34,944 nt of DNA from Alloprevotella sp. (GTDB lineage Bacteria > Bacteroidota > Bacteroidia > Bacteroidales > Muribaculaceae): positions 171,664-206,607 of the forward strand of contig JAMPIE010000001.1 of assembly GCA_023663135.1 (NCBI GenBank), given 5' to 3'. The first letter of the stretch is position 1. Every line of letters starts with the position of its first letter. A model generated the notes under the pieces. It ran no database searches. It had not been told where the DNA came from and saw only the letters and a list, made by a program, of their open reading frames with translations. Shown here piece by piece: positions 9,353 to 18,622 of the stretch. A program made the position numbers and the translations under genes.

Positions 9353-9414
9353 ACTCCCTCGCGGGCAACATCTAATCAAACTACAGACCATCCTATAGAT
9401 CATTATACTTCACA

Positions 9415-9816
9415 ATGGGTGTAAGAAAGAAAAATTATGCCGACGCCATCAAGGAGGAGCGCAAGCAAATCGCTTTCGCTAAGCTGACCAACGTCCCCTC
9501 CTCCCCCCGCAAGATGCGTCTCGTTGCCGACCTCGTGCGCGGCATGGAGGTGTATCGTGCCCTTGGCGTCCTCAAATTCAATAACAAGGCGGCTGCTGCC
9601 GACCTTGAGAAGCTTCTCCGCTCGGCTATCGCCAACTGGGAGGCCAAGAACGAGCGCAAGGCTGAAGCCGGAGAGCTCTGCATCTCCACCATCTTCGTCA
9701 ACCCCGCTCCCATGCTGAAGCGCCTCCGCCCCGCTCCCCAGGGCCGCGGCTACCGCATCCGCAAGCGCTCCAACCATGTCACTCTGATCGTTGACACCAT
9801 CGAAAAAGCTAAATAA
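9415..9816 (+). CDS. rplV: 50S ribosomal protein L22
   Basis: Large-subunit protein of 133 residues. Its long beta-hairpin lines the exit tunnel opposite L4 and is a known site of macrolide-resistance mutations. The conserved [15 protein letters not shown] stretch (about 30-44) and the hairpin tip region [16 protein letters not shown] (about 101-116) are intact, with no insertion in the tip. Gap to rpsC is 15 bases. Confidence 0.97.
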   Translation: MGVRKKNYADAIKEERKQIAFAKLTNVPSSPRKMRLVADLVRGMEVYRALGVLKFNNKAAAADLEKLLRSAIANWEAKNERKAEAGELCISTIFVNPAPMLKRLRPAPQGRGYRIRKRSNHVTLIVDTIEKAK

Positions 9817-9831
9817 TCAAGGACACACCAA

Positions 9832-10596
9832 ATGGGACAGAAAGTTAACCCTATCTCAAATCGCCTCGGCGTTATCCGCGGCTGGGACTCTAACTGGTAT
9901 GGCGGCAAGAAATATGGCGACACCATCCTCGAGGACTCCAAGCTCCGCAACTATCTCAATGTGCGCCTTGCCAAGTTTAGCGTATCGCGCATCGTCATAG
10001 AGCGTACCCTCAAGCTCATCACCATCACCGTCTGCACCTCACGTCCCGGCCTTATCATCGGCAAGGGCGGTCAGGAAGTGGACAAGCTCAAGGAAGAGCT
10101 CAAGAAGATCACCGACAAGGATGTTCAGATCAACATCTTTGAGGTGAAGCGTCCCGAGCTCGACGCCCAGATTGTGGCTGCATCCATTGCCCGCCAGATC
10201 GAAGGCAAGATTGCCTATCGTCGTGCCGTAAAGATGGCTATACAGTCGTCAATGCGTGCCGGCGCCGAAGGCATCAAGGTGCAGGTATCAGGCCGTCTCA
10301 ACGGCGCTGAGATTGCCCGCAGCGAGATGTTTAAGGAAGGCCGCACTCCTCTCCACACTCTCCGCGCCGACATCGACTATGCCCTCGTCGAGGCTCACAC
10401 CAAGGTAGGTGTCATCGGCGTAAAGGTTTGGATCTGCCGCGGCGAAGTGTATGGCAAGCGCGACCTCGCACCCTCCTTCACCAACACCGGCAAGGACCAG
10501 CGTCAGGGCGGCTCATCGGCCGGACGCGACGGCAACGGTCGCCGTGGCGGCTTCCGCAAGCCCCGTTCTTCTCAGAATGGCAACAGCAATCGTTAA
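9832..10596 (+). CDS. rpsC: 30S ribosomal protein S3
   Basis: Head protein at the mRNA entry channel, part of the ribosomal helicase with S4 and S5. 254 residues, longer than the 233 of E. coli. It has a KH type 2 domain with the GKGG loop at 77-80 and a C-terminal domain including [12 protein letters not shown]. The extra C-terminal ~35 residues are Gly/Arg/Ser/Asn-rich and presumably disordered. Start [13 protein letters not shown] fits the family. Confidence 0.98.
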   Translation: MGQKVNPISNRLGVIRGWDSNWYGGKKYGDTILEDSKLRNYLNVRLAKFSVSRIVIERTLKLITITVCTSRPGLIIGKGGQEVDKLKEELKKITDKDVQINIFEVKRPELDAQIVAASIARQIEGKIAYRRAVKMAIQSSMRAGAEGIKVQVSGRLNGAEIARSEMFKEGRTPLHTLRADIDYALVEAHTKVGVIGVKVWICRGEVYGKRDLAPSFTNTGKDQRQGGSSAGRDGNGRRGGFRKPRSSQNGNSNR

Positions 10597-10627
10597 TCAT
10601 AGCCTCAATCTATCAACATAACAGACA

Positions 10628-11059
10628 ATGTTACAGCCTAAGAAAACCAAGTTTCGCCGCGCCCAAAAAGGCCGGATGAAGGGCCTGGCCCAGCGAGGCA
10701 ATCAGCTCGCCTTCGGCTCATTCGGCATTAAGACCCTTGAGTCGAAATGGATTACCGGCCGTCAGATTGAGGCCGCCCGTATCGCCGTGACCCGTTACAT
10801 GCAGCGCCAGGGACAGATATGGATCCGCATATTCCCCGATAAGCCCATCACCAAGAAGCCTGCCGAAGTCCGCATGGGTAAAGGTAAAGGTAACCCCGAG
10901 GGCTTCGTTGCGCCAGTCACCCCAGGCCGCATCATCATCGAGGTCGAGGGCGTCAGCTATGACATAGCCAAGGAGGCCCTCCGACTGGCTGCCCAGAAGC
11001 TCCCTGTGACCACCAAGTTTGTCGTGGCACGCGATTACGATCCCACCCAAAACGTGTAA
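10628..11059 (+). CDS. rplP: 50S ribosomal protein L16
   Basis: Late-assembly large-subunit protein, 143 residues, that helps to place the A-site tRNA acceptor end. The start [16 protein letters not shown] is canonical. The [13 protein letters not shown] loop near 80-93 is the loop close to the peptidyl transferase centre. rpmC begins 6 bases after its stop. Confidence 0.97.
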   Translation: MLQPKKTKFRRAQKGRMKGLAQRGNQLAFGSFGIKTLESKWITGRQIEAARIAVTRYMQRQGQIWIRIFPDKPITKKPAEVRMGKGKGNPEGFVAPVTPGRIIIEVEGVSYDIAKEALRLAAQKLPVTTKFVVARDYDPTQNV

Positions 11060-11065
11060 ACAGTC

Positions 11066-11263
11066 ATGAAGAAAGAAGAAATAAAGGAGATGTCGACTGC
11101 CGACCTCCGCGAGCGTCTGGAGCAGATGGAGCAGGACTATCGCCAGCTCACCATCAACCATGCTATCTCGCCCATCGACTCCCCGGCCAAGATCACTGCC
11201 GACCGTCGCATGATAGCCCGTGTTAAGACCGAGCTCCGCGCTCGTGAGCTCGCAGGCAAATAA
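11066..11263 (+). CDS. rpmC: 50S ribosomal protein L29
   Basis: Small 65-residue two-helix protein on the solvent side next to L23 at the tunnel exit. MKKEEIKEMS and the DLRERLEQMEQDYRQL helix are typical. Length and place between rplP and rpsQ leave little doubt. Confidence 0.95.
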   Translation: MKKEEIKEMSTADLRERLEQMEQDYRQLTINHAISPIDSPAKITADRRMIARVKTELRARELAGK

Positions 11264-11296
11264 ACAATCAACCCCTAATATACATAAGCCATCAAA

Positions 11297-11557
11297 ATGG
11301 AAGAAACACGTAACCTTCGCAAAGAGCGCATCGGGGTTGTCTCCAGCAACAAGGGTGACAAGAGCATCACCGTAACCGTCAAGTGGAAGGAAAAGCACCC
11401 CATCTACGGCAAGTTTGTCAACAAGACAAAGAAATATCATGCCCATGACGAGAACAACGAGTGCAGTGTCGGCGACACCGTCCGCCTGATGGAGACGCGC
11501 CCCCTCTCCAAGACCAAGCGCTGGAGATTAGTAGAAATCATAGAAAAAGTTAAGTAA
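11297..11557 (+). CDS. rpsQ: 30S ribosomal protein S17
   Basis: Primary 16S-binding protein of the 30S body, 86 residues, with an OB-fold. The N-terminal [19 protein letters not shown] and the [23 protein letters not shown] region (cited in parts: [14 protein letters not shown]) are the family signature. Three bases separate it from rplN, so the S10 and spc sections are continuous with no promoter between them. Confidence 0.97.
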   Translation: MEETRNLRKERIGVVSSNKGDKSITVTVKWKEKHPIYGKFVNKTKKYHAHDENNECSVGDTVRLMETRPLSKTKRWRLVEIIEKVK

Positions 11558-11560
11558 ACA

Positions 11561-11926
11561 ATGATACAGACTGAAAGCCGTCTTACCGTAGCCGACAACT
11601 CCGGAGCCAAGGAAGCCCTGTGCATCCATGTCCTCGGCGGCACTGGCCGCCGCTACGCCACCGTGGGCGACATCATCGTTGTCTCCGTCAAGAACGTCAT
11701 CCCCTCTTCCGACGTAAAGAAGGGCACTGTATCCAAGGCCGTAGTCGTTCGCACCAAGAAGGAGATCCGTCGCCCCGACGGCTCTTACATCCGCTTCGAC
11801 GACAATGCCTGCGTGCTCCTCAATAATGCCGGTGAGCTCCGCGGGACTCGTATCTTCGGCCCCGTTGCCCGCGAGCTTCGCGCCACCAACATGAAGATCG
11901 TTTCCCTCGCTCCTGAGGTACTCTAA
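11561..11926 (+). CDS. rplN: 50S ribosomal protein L14
   Basis: 121-residue beta-barrel protein on the subunit interface, forming bridge B8 and the site bound by the silencing factor RsfS. Start [18 protein letters not shown] and the end FGPVARELR are canonical. It opens the spc-type section. In E. coli spc has its own promoter, but here only three bases precede the gene. Confidence 0.97.
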   Translation: MIQTESRLTVADNSGAKEALCIHVLGGTGRRYATVGDIIVVSVKNVIPSSDVKKGTVSKAVVVRTKKEIRRPDGSYIRFDDNACVLLNNAGELRGTRIFGPVARELRATNMKIVSLAPEVL

Positions 11927-11958
11927 TAATGTAACACCCCCATCATATTTAACCGACT

Positions 11959-12279
11959 ATGATCAAGTTAAACATAAAGAAAGGCGACATGGTGGCCGTC
12001 TTGGCCGGCGATGACCGTGGCAAGCAGGGCCGTGTCCTCAAGGTTGAGGTGTCTAAGCAGCGCGCCTTTGTCGAGGGTGTCAACATCTGCACCAAGGCCA
12101 CAAAGCCCAGCGCGCAACACCCGCAGGGCGGCCTCATCAAGAAGGAGGCTCCCATTCATATCTCCAATCTTGCCCTGATCGACCCCAAGTCTGGCAAGCC
12201 CACTCGCGTAGGCCGCCGCAAGGACGAAAATGGCAAGTCAGTTCGTTACGCTAAAAAATCAGGCGAAGCCATCAAATAA
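11959..12279 (+). CDS. rplX: 50S ribosomal protein L24
   Basis: Assembly initiator of the large subunit, 106 residues. The KOW motif lies at the N-terminus ([20 protein letters not shown], about 6-25). The stop overlaps the ATG of rplE by one base, indicating coupling. In E. coli the S8 repression site lies between rplX and rplE; that spacing is absent here because the genes overlap. Confidence 0.97.
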   Translation: MIKLNIKKGDMVAVLAGDDRGKQGRVLKVEVSKQRAFVEGVNICTKATKPSAQHPQGGLIKKEAPIHISNLALIDPKSGKPTRVGRRKDENGKSVRYAKKSGEAIK

Positions 12280-12830
12280 TGAGCACCACGACTTTAAAGA
12301 AAGACTACACTGAGCGCATCGTGCCCGCCCTGGAGAAGGAGTTTGGCTACACCTCCGTCATGCAGGTGCCCGTCCTCAAGAAGATTGTCATCAACCAGGG
12401 ACTCGGCGAGGCCACTCAAGACAAGAAAGTCATTGAGACCGCCATCAACGAGCTCACAGCCATCACTGGCCAGAAGGCCGTGGCCACCCTCTCACGCAAG
12501 GATATCTCTAACTTCAAGGTCCGCAAGAAGATGCCCATCGGTGTGATGGTAACCCTCCGCCGCGAGCGCATGTATGAGTTCCTTGAGCGTCTGATCCGTG
12601 TGGCCCTCCCCCGCATCCGCGACTTCAAGGGCATCGAGGGCAAGCTCGACGGCCGAGGCAACTACACCCTTGGCATCACCGAGCAGATCATCTTCCCCGA
12701 GATCAATATCGACTCCATATCGAAGCTCATGGGTATGAACATCACCTTCGTCACATCTGCTCAGACCGATGAGGAAGGATATGCCCTGCTCCGCGAGTTT
12801 GGCCTCCCCTTCAAGAACGCCAAGAAGTAA
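12279..12830 (+). CDS. rplE: 50S ribosomal protein L5
   Basis: 5S rRNA-binding protein of the central protuberance, 183 residues, contacting the P-site tRNA and forming bridge B1b with S13. Conserved stretches are [38 protein letters not shown] and [15 protein letters not shown]. Complete. Starts inside the rplX stop codon. Confidence 0.98.
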   Translation: MSTTTLKKDYTERIVPALEKEFGYTSVMQVPVLKKIVINQGLGEATQDKKVIETAINELTAITGQKAVATLSRKDISNFKVRKKMPIGVMVTLRRERMYEFLERLIRVALPRIRDFKGIEGKLDGRGNYTLGITEQIIFPEINIDSISKLMGMNITFVTSAQTDEEGYALLREFGLPFKNAKK

Positions 12831-12856
12831 TTGACAGAAACCACTCCAAATAAGCT

Positions 12857-13126
12857 ATGGCAAAAGAATCAATGAAGGCACGCGAGGTGAAGCGAGCCAA
12901 GCTCGTGGCCAAGTATGCCGCCAAGAAGGCTGCCATGAAGGAAGCCGGCGACTATGAAGGGCTCCAGAGCTTGCCCAAGAACGCCTCAAGCGTCCGTCTC
13001 CACAACCGTTGCTCTATCACGGGCCGTCCAAAGGGATATATGCGCCAGTTTGGCCTCTCCCGTATACAGTTCCGTGAGATGGCATCGGCCGGTCTCATCC
13101 CCGGTGTAAAAAAAGCCAGCTGGTAA
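12857..13126 (+). CDS. rpsN: 30S ribosomal protein S14, zinc-free (long) form
   Basis: 89-residue head protein. This is the long C-minus form: it lacks the CxxC-x(n)-CxxC zinc ribbon, with a single cysteine (in NRCSITGRP). The C-terminal [19 protein letters not shown] (cited as GLSRIQFRE) and final KKASW are canonical. It is followed by a 199-base gap with a 13-bp GC hairpin, one of only three long gaps in the cluster. Confidence 0.97.
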   Translation: MAKESMKAREVKRAKLVAKYAAKKAAMKEAGDYEGLQSLPKNASSVRLHNRCSITGRPKGYMRQFGLSRIQFREMASAGLIPGVKKASW

Positions 13127-13136
13127 GCCCCCACAC

Positions 13137-13166
13137 AGCCTGCCGCCCCCTCTGGGGCGGCAGGCT
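13137..13166 (+). promoter_or_regulatory. 13-bp perfect GC-rich hairpin between rpsN and rpsH
   Basis: AGCCTGCCGCCCC (13137-13149) pairs without mismatch with GGGGCGGCAGGCT (13154-13166) around a CTCT loop. It starts 11 bases after the rpsN stop. There is no U-run after it, so it is not a standard intrinsic terminator. It could be an attenuator, an RNase processing or mRNA 3'-end protection element. Confidence 0.7.
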
Positions 13167-13190
13167 CAGGGCCGCCAGGGCCACGCTCCC

Positions 13191-13250
13191 TCCAGTATCT
13201 GCCGCCTCTACCCTCAACAATCCCCCTCTTCCCCTTCCCCCCTTTCCCGA
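13191..13250 (+). promoter_or_regulatory. C-rich, G-poor transcript segment before rpsH (rut-like)
   Basis: By hand count 32 C and 4 G in 60 bases, directly after the GC hairpin and before rpsH. Composition is that expected of a Rho loading site. A short inverted repeat AGAGA-GTA-TCTCT follows at about 13254-13266. Confidence 0.35.
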
Positions 13251-13325
13251 CAAGAGAGTATCTCTCTGAAATAGAGTATTAAATATTGTTCGGAAAAGCC
13301 GAATCAATTTAACCCCTAATCAACA

Positions 13326-13724
13326 ATGACAGATCCAATAGCAGATTATCTGACAAGATTGAGGAACGCCATTAAGGCCAACCACCGCGTGGTGGAGATC
13401 CCCGCCTCAAACTTGAAAAAAGAAATCACGAAGATCCTCTTCGAGCAAGGCTATATCCTCAACTACAAGTTTATCGACGGCGAGACTCCCGCCGGCCTCA
13501 TCAAGATAGCCCTCAAGTATGACCCCGTAGACAAGGTCAACGCTATCAAAGATCTCAAGCGTGTATCGCGTCCCGGCCTGCGTCAGTACACAGGCTACAA
13601 GGACATGCCCCGTGTCCTCAACGGACTGGGCATCGCCATTCTCTCCACCTCGCGCGGAGTCATGACCAACAAGAAAGCCCTCGACCTCAAGGTGGGCGGC
13701 GAAGTGCTCTGCTACGTATATTAA
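13326..13724 (+). CDS. rpsH: 30S ribosomal protein S8
   Basis: Primary binder of the 16S central domain, 132 residues. Start MTDPIADYLTRLRNA and the C-terminal block GLGIAILSTSRGVMTNKKA are the family signatures. S8 is the translational repressor of the spc operon in E. coli. Here its gene is set off from rpsN by 199 bases containing a hairpin and a pyrimidine tract, while rplF follows after 25. Confidence 0.98.
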   Translation: MTDPIADYLTRLRNAIKANHRVVEIPASNLKKEITKILFEQGYILNYKFIDGETPAGLIKIALKYDPVDKVNAIKDLKRVSRPGLRQYTGYKDMPRVLNGLGIAILSTSRGVMTNKKALDLKVGGEVLCYVY

Positions 13725-13749
13725 TCCTTTAACACCCCTACATCGAAAC

Positions 13750-14304
13750 ATGTCACGTATAGGTAAAGCACCCATCGAAATACCGCAGGGCGTAACAGTC
13801 AAGGTAGACAACAACGTTGTAACCGTTAAAGGCCCCAAAGGCGAGCTCTCTCAGACCGTCAATCCCGACCTCGGCATCAAGATTGAGGACGGACACATCA
13901 CCATCAGCCGTCCCAGCGACGACCGCGAACATCGCGCCCAGCATGGCCTCTATCGCGCCCTGATCCACAACATGGTCGTTGGCGTTTCCACCGGCTACCG
14001 CAAAGAGATGGAGCTCGTAGGCGTGGGCTATCGTGCCTCTGCCACCGGACAGGTGCTCGAGCTCTCGCTGGGCTACTCCCATGCCATATATATCAAGCTC
14101 CCGCCCGAGGTAAAAGTCGAGGCCAAGTCGGAGCGCAACAAAAACCCCCTCATCATCTTGGAGAGCGACGACAAGCAGCTCCTCGGCCAGGTTTGCGCCA
14201 AGATACGCTCCCTCCGCAAGCCAGAGCCTTACAAGGGTAAAGGCATCAAGTTTGTCGGCGAAGTCATCCGTCGCAAGAGCGGCAAGAGCGCCAGCGCCAA
14301 ATAA
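13750..14304 (+). CDS. rplF: 50S ribosomal protein L6
   Basis: 184-residue protein of two related domains near the base of the L7/L12 stalk and the sarcin-ricin loop. Start MSRIGKAPIEIPQGV and the C-terminal signature PEPYKGKGIKFVGEVIRRK (cited in part as PEPYKGKGIK) are canonical. Complete, with a lysine-rich end. Confidence 0.98.
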   Translation: MSRIGKAPIEIPQGVTVKVDNNVVTVKGPKGELSQTVNPDLGIKIEDGHITISRPSDDREHRAQHGLYRALIHNMVVGVSTGYRKEMELVGVGYRASATGQVLELSLGYSHAIYIKLPPEVKVEAKSERNKNPLIILESDDKQLLGQVCAKIRSLRKPEPYKGKGIKFVGEVIRRKSGKSASAK

Positions 14305-14336
14305 TTTAGTTAACCCATCTGAGAATTTCATCTATC

Positions 14337-14678
14337 ATGATCTCCAAGATACAGCGTCGCAACAAAATCAAGGCCCGCATCCGTGGCAAGATTTCCGGTA
14401 CTGCCGCACGTCCCCGCATGTCGGTGTTCCGTTCCAACAAGCAGATTTATGTCCAGGTGATCGACGACCTGGCCGGCAAGACCCTCGCCTCTGCCTCCTC
14501 AAAGGGCATCGAGCAGGGCACCAAGTCAGAGATTGCAGCAAAGGTGGGCGAGGCTATCGCCCAGAAGGCCCTTGCCGCCGGCATCACCGAAGTAGTATTC
14601 GACCGCAACGGCTATCTTTTCCATGGCCGTGTGAAATCACTCGCCGACGCAGCTCGCAACGGCGGTCTCAAATTCTAA
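14337..14678 (+). CDS. rplR: 50S ribosomal protein L18
   Basis: 113-residue 5S rRNA-binding protein of the central protuberance. Start [19 protein letters not shown], followed by [20 protein letters not shown] and the [20 protein letters not shown] region near the C-terminus (cited in part: [11 protein letters not shown]), as in the family. Start is fixed by homology and by the 32-base gap to rplF. Confidence 0.96.
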   Translation: MISKIQRRNKIKARIRGKISGTAARPRMSVFRSNKQIYVQVIDDLAGKTLASASSKGIEQGTKSEIAAKVGEAIAQKALAAGITEVVFDRNGYLFHGRVKSLADAARNGGLKF

Positions 14679-14691
14679 GCTCTTACACACC

Positions 14692-15210
14692 ATGGCTAAA
14701 AGAAACAACCGCGTAAAAACCACTGCCGACCTCGATCTCAAGGATCGTCTGGTTGCCATCAACCGTGTCACCAAGGTAACAAAGGGTGGCCGTGCCTTCA
14801 CCTTTGCCGCCATTGTTGTCGTCGGTGACGAGAACGGCGTAGTAGGCTGGGGCCTGGGCAAGGCCAACGAAGTTCAGGCCGCTATCGCCAAGGGCGTGGA
14901 GGCTGCTAAGAAAAATCTTATCCGTGTGCCTGTCCACAAAGGCACCATCCCTCACGAGCAGGAAGCCAAGTTTGGCGGCTCTCGCATCATTCTCAAGCCA
15001 GCTTCCCATGGTACGGGCGTGAAGGCCGGCGGTGCCATGCGTGCCGTCCTCGAGAGCGTGGGCATCACCGACGTCCTGGCTAAGAGCAAGGGCTCGTCTA
15101 ACCCCCACAACCTCGTTAAGGCCACCATCGCTGCCCTCGACGAGATGCGCTCCCCCGCCATCGTGGCTCAGAACCGCGGAGTATCCGTCGACAAAGTGTT
15201 TAACGGATAA
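14692..15210 (+). CDS. rpsE: 30S ribosomal protein S5
   Basis: 172-residue protein of the 30S body with an N-terminal dsRBD-like domain (from about 15) and a C-terminal S5 domain. It lies at the mRNA entry channel and is where spectinomycin-resistance mutations arise, in the loop around [10 protein letters not shown] (about 24-33), which is intact here. [19 protein letters not shown] marks the second domain (cited in part: [10 protein letters not shown]). Complete. Confidence 0.98.
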   Translation: MAKRNNRVKTTADLDLKDRLVAINRVTKVTKGGRAFTFAAIVVVGDENGVVGWGLGKANEVQAAIAKGVEAAKKNLIRVPVHKGTIPHEQEAKFGGSRIILKPASHGTGVKAGGAMRAVLESVGITDVLAKSKGSSNPHNLVKATIAALDEMRSPAIVAQNRGVSVDKVFNG

Positions 15211-15266
15211 GGCTCGGCCTCTTTTCCTTCCACCCTTTCAATATACTTATCCCTGCACATAATTCA

Positions 15267-15446
15267 ATGGCACAGATCAAGATAACCCAGACCAAGAGCC
15301 GCATCAACGCTCCCGCCGTGCAGAAGCGCACCCTTGATGCCCTCGGCCTGAAGAAGATGAACCACAGCGTGGTCAAGGAGGACAATCCCTCCACTATGGG
15401 CATGATTAAGACCGTTCACCATCTGGTGACCGTCGAGAAGCTCTAA
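15267..15446 (+). CDS. rpmD: 50S ribosomal protein L30
   Basis: Short 59-residue frame between rpsE and rplO, the usual place for L30. The translation starts MAQIKITQTKSRINAPAVQK and continues with TLDALGLKKMNHSV, the typical L30 core, ending TVEKL. ATG at 15267, TAA at 15444-15446. No other start fits. L30 packs on 23S rRNA domain II in the large subunit and is absent in some bacteria. Confidence 0.95.
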   Translation: MAQIKITQTKSRINAPAVQKRTLDALGLKKMNHSVVKEDNPSTMGMIKTVHHLVTVEKL

Positions 15447-15514
15447 TATCCTCGCTCCTTCTCTTCCTCTAATCATCTTATCCCATCAATCCTTTCATAT
15501 AATAGATCGAAACA

Positions 15515-15964
15515 ATGGAACTCAATACCATACGCCCAGCCGTAGGATCTGTAACCCGCTCAACACGTATTGGCCGAGGCCCAGGCTCCGGTAAGGGCGG
15601 TACATCCACCCGTGGCCACAAGGGCGCCAAGAGCCGCTCAGGCTACAAGCGCAAGATCGGCTTTGAAGGCGGTCAGATGCCTCTCCAGCGCCGTCTCCCC
15701 AAGTTTGGCTTCAAGAACCCCAACCGCGTAGAGTACAAGGCTCTCAATATCTCTGATATCGAGACTCTCGCCGCTGCCCGCAATCTCGATAAGGTGGGTC
15801 TCGACGAGCTTCGCGCAGCCGGCCTCATCAACCGCAAGCAGCTCGTAAAGATTCTTGCCAACGGCTCCATCACTCGCGCCGTTGCCGTTGAGGCCAACGC
15901 TTTCTCAAAAGCTGCCGAAGAGGCCATCGTTAAGGCTGGTGGCTCCATCAATAAAATAGGCTGA
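15515..15964 (+). CDS. rplO: 50S ribosomal protein L15
   Basis: 149-residue late-assembly large-subunit protein with the Gly/Arg/Lys-rich N-terminal extension that threads into 23S rRNA (GRGPGSGKGGTSTRGHKG, about 21-38). The C-terminal globular part has the GLINRKQLVKIL and AEEAIVKAGGS segments. Only 4 bases to secY. Confidence 0.97.
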   Translation: MELNTIRPAVGSVTRSTRIGRGPGSGKGGTSTRGHKGAKSRSGYKRKIGFEGGQMPLQRRLPKFGFKNPNRVEYKALNISDIETLAAARNLDKVGLDELRAAGLINRKQLVKILANGSITRAVAVEANAFSKAAEEAIVKAGGSINKIG

Positions 15965-15968
15965 CCAA

Positions 15969-17315
15969 ATGAGATTTTTTGAAACCATAAAGAATATCTG
16001 GACAATCGAAGAGCTGCGCAACAGGATTGGAATCACCCTCCTCCTGGTGCTCGTCTACCGCCTCGGTTGCTACGTCGTCCTCCCCGGCATCTCCCCGGCC
16101 GACCTCGACGCTCTGAGCAACTTCACCAACAAGAGCGGATTGATGCAGCTTCTCGATATGTTCTCTGGCGGCGCCTTCTCCCAGGCCTCCATCTTTGCCC
16201 TCGGCATTATGCCTTACATCACGGCCTCCATCGTGATCCAACTTCTTGGCATGGTGCTCCCGAGCTTCCAGAAGATGCAGCGCGAGGGTGAGAGCGGTCG
16301 TCAGAAGCTTAATCAATACACCCGCTACCTCACCGTCCTCATCCTCCTGCTCCAGGGCCCGGCCTATCTGGTCAACCTCCGCATGCAGGTCGCTGCTGCC
16401 GGTGGCGTGTCGGCCATGGGTGGATGGACCATTGCCTTCCTGACAGTGATCCTTGCCGCCGGCTCCATGTTTATCATGTGGCTCGGCGAGCGTATCACCG
16501 ATCGCGGCATTGGCAACGGCATCTCCTTCATCATCCTTGTGGGCATCATTGCCCGCCTGCCCGAGGCCCTCGGCTTCGAGTTTATGTCGCGCCTGCCCGG
16601 CTCCACCGGCTCTCAGGGCGGCCTGGTGATGTTTGTTGTGGAGCTCATCCTCCTCTTTGCTGTTACCGTGGGCGCTGTCCTTCTCGTGCAAGGCACTCGT
16701 AAGGTGCCCGTGCAGTATGCCAAGCGCATGGTGGGCAACCGCCAGTATGGCGGCGCACGCCAGTATATTCCCCTCAAGGTGAATGCTGCCGGTGTGATGC
16801 CCATCATCTTCGCCCAGGCCATCATGTTTATCCCTATCACCCTCGCCGGCTTTGGCGCTGAGGGTGCCAGTGGATTTGTCGCTGCGTTCTCTGACATCAA
16901 CGGTTTCTGGTATAACTTTGTCTACTTTATCCTTATCGTAGCATTTACCTATTTCTACACCGCCGTCACTGTTCGCCCCAACGACATTGCCGATAACATT
17001 AAAAACAACAATGGCTTCATCCCCGGCGTCAAGCCCGGCAAGAAGACAGCCGAATACCTTGACTCTATCCTGTCACGCATCACACTGCCCGGATCTATCT
17101 TCCTTGGCATCGTGGCCATCCTCCCGGCTTTCGCTCGCTTCTTTGGCGTGAGCCAGAACTTCGCCCAGTTCTTTGGCGGCACTTCGCTGCTCATCCTCGT
17201 GGGCGTGGTCCTTGACACACTTCAGCAGATCGAGAGCCACCTGATGATGCACCACTACGATTCTTTGATGCGCGACGGCAAGATCAAGGGCCGCACAACA
17301 GGCAGCGCCTATTGA
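15969..17315 (+). CDS. secY: Protein translocase subunit SecY
   Basis: Channel subunit of the SecYEG translocon in the inner membrane. 448 residues with ten predicted membrane segments, starting near residue 20 (GITLLLVLVYRLGCYVVLPGI in part: LLLVLVYRLG). The plug-region sequence around LMQLLDMFSGGAFSQASIFALGIMPYI (cited in part: MFSGGAFSQASIF) and the cytosolic basic loop QREGESGRQKLNQYTRYLT (in part: REGESGRQKL) are conserved. The position inside the spc section, 4 bases after rplO, is almost universal and links translocon supply to ribosome supply. Confidence 0.98.
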   Translation: MRFFETIKNIWTIEELRNRIGITLLLVLVYRLGCYVVLPGISPADLDALSNFTNKSGLMQLLDMFSGGAFSQASIFALGIMPYITASIVIQLLGMVLPSFQKMQREGESGRQKLNQYTRYLTVLILLLQGPAYLVNLRMQVAAAGGVSAMGGWTIAFLTVILAAGSMFIMWLGERITDRGIGNGISFIILVGIIARLPEALGFEFMSRLPGSTGSQGGLVMFVVELILLFAVTVGAVLLVQGTRKVPVQYAKRMVGNRQYGGARQYIPLKVNAAGVMPIIFAQAIMFIPITLAGFGAEGASGFVAAFSDINGFWYNFVYFILIVAFTYFYTAVTVRPNDIADNIKNNNGFIPGVKPGKKTAEYLDSILSRITLPGSIFLGIVAILPAFARFFGVSQNFAQFFGGTSLLILVGVVLDTLQQIESHLMMHHYDSLMRDGKIKGRTTGSAY

Positions 17316-17378
17316 CCCTCGGCATTGACCATTGACAGGAACAAACATCATCCCACCCTTTTCGAGACGGTATAAAAG

Positions 17379-18161
17379 ATGATATACCTCAAGACACCCG
17401 AAGAGCTTGAACTTATGCGCAGAGCCGCCACCCTGGTGAGCCAGACGCTTGGCGAAATCGCCAAGTGGGCTCAGCCCGGGGTGACGACCCGCAAGGTCGA
17501 TTCCATTGCCCGCGAATTTATCCAAGACAATGGAGGGCGCCCTGCATGTTTGGGCTACGAGGGCTTCCCTGGCACAGTGTGCTGCGAGGTCAACGAGACC
17601 GTGGTCCACGGCTTTCCCTCACAGTATGTCCTCCGCGAGGGAGACATCTTTGGCGCCGACACCGTCGTGGAGCTAAATGGATATTGCGGCGATATGTGCT
17701 ACACTTTCCCCATAGGCGAAGTGGACGACAAAGTGATGGCTCTCCTTAAGGCCACCAAAGAGTCGCTCTATGTTGGCATCGAGGCCTGCCGCCCCGGGCG
17801 TCGCATAGGCGACATCTCCAACGCCGTCCAGACCTACGTCGAGCAGCGCGGCTACTCCGTGGTCCGCGAGATGTGTGGCCATGGCATTGGGCGCAAGATG
17901 CATGAAGACCCCGAGGTGCCCAACTATGGTCGCCGCGGCATTGGCCCCGTTATCCGCAACGGCATGTGCATCTGCATTGAGCCAATGGTCAACATGGGCT
18001 CTCGTAATATTGTCATTGAGCGCGATGGCTGGCAGTGCCGCACTCGCGACCGCAAGCCATCAGCTCACTATGAGCACACTCTCGCCGTCCATGATGACAT
18101 GACGGAGGTGCTCACCACCTTCGACTACGTTGCCGAGGCCCTTGGCGACCGATTCATCTGA
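17379..18161 (+). CDS. map: Type I methionine aminopeptidase
   Basis: Cytosolic M24A metallopeptidase that removes the initiator methionine from new proteins after deformylation. 260 residues, a single catalytic domain with no N-terminal extension (type Ia). The metal ligands are D94, D105, H168, E201 and E232, with the substrate-binding H78 in VVHG. A three-cysteine flavour around 103-107 (CGDMC) is slightly unusual but the ligand D105 is kept. Typical location between secY and infA. Confidence 0.96.
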   Translation: MIYLKTPEELELMRRAATLVSQTLGEIAKWAQPGVTTRKVDSIAREFIQDNGGRPACLGYEGFPGTVCCEVNETVVHGFPSQYVLREGDIFGADTVVELNGYCGDMCYTFPIGEVDDKVMALLKATKESLYVGIEACRPGRRIGDISNAVQTYVEQRGYSVVREMCGHGIGRKMHEDPEVPNYGRRGIGPVIRNGMCICIEPMVNMGSRNIVIERDGWQCRTRDRKPSAHYEHTLAVHDDMTEVLTTFDYVAEALGDRFI

Positions 18162-18204
18162 CCATATCTCTCATTTTTCCCCTGTCAAAAATCATCGACC
18201 CAAT

Positions 18205-18423
18205 ATGGCAAAGCAAGCAGCAATAGAACAAGACGGAGTGATCGTCGAGGCCTTAAGCAACGCAATGTTCCGCGTCGAGCTTGAAAACGGACATGAGCTC
18301 ACAGCCCACATCTCAGGCAAAATGCGCATGCACTACATCAAGATTCTCCCCGGCGACCGCGTAAAAGTAGAGATGTCGCCCTACGACCTCTCCAAAGGGC
18401 GCATCGCATTCCGTTACAAATAA
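18205..18423 (+). CDS. infA: Translation initiation factor IF-1
   Basis: 72-residue single S1-like OB-fold that occupies the A site during initiation. The start [17 protein letters not shown] at 18205 is supported by the family; the frame is open back to 18130 inside map but that extension is not conserved. [23 protein letters not shown] and the end [10 protein letters not shown] are typical (cited in part: [11 protein letters not shown]). Complete. Confidence 0.97.
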   Translation: MAKQAAIEQDGVIVEALSNAMFRVELENGHELTAHISGKMRMHYIKILPGDRVKVEMSPYDLSKGRIAFRYK

Positions 18424-18464
18424 GATAATTAAGCATCAAATAACGAAAAAATAGCATACATATC

Positions 18465-18581
18465 ATGAAAGTCAGAGCTTCAATCAAGAAGCGCACCCCC
18501 GACTCAAAGATAGTCCGTCGCAAGGGGCGCCTCTACGTCATCAACAAGAAAAATCCCAAGTTGAAGCAGCGTCAAGGGTAA
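18465..18581 (+). CDS. rpmJ: 50S ribosomal protein L36, zinc-free form
   Basis: Short 38-residue frame between infA and rpsM, too short for most ORF cut-offs. It reads [20 protein letters not shown], continues with [18 protein letters not shown] and ends with TAA. The zinc-binding Cys/Cys/Cys/His set of classical L36 is missing, so it is the C-minus type. Position and the KQRQG end make the call firm. Confidence 0.95.
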   Translation: MKVRASIKKRTPDSKIVRRKGRLYVINKKNPKLKQRQG

Positions 18582-18589
18582 AAAATTAC

Positions 18590-18597
18590 TACTTTTG
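18590..18597 (+). promoter_or_regulatory. Possible -7 element before rpsM
   Basis: TACTTTTG at 18590-18597 fits TAnnTTTG and lies 26 bases before the rpsM ATG, where alpha operons begin in E. coli. No TTTG stands at the proper -33 distance, so an internal promoter is only possible. Confidence 0.3.
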
Positions 18598-18622
18598 CAA
18601 AAAATTCAGTCAATAGCAAAAT

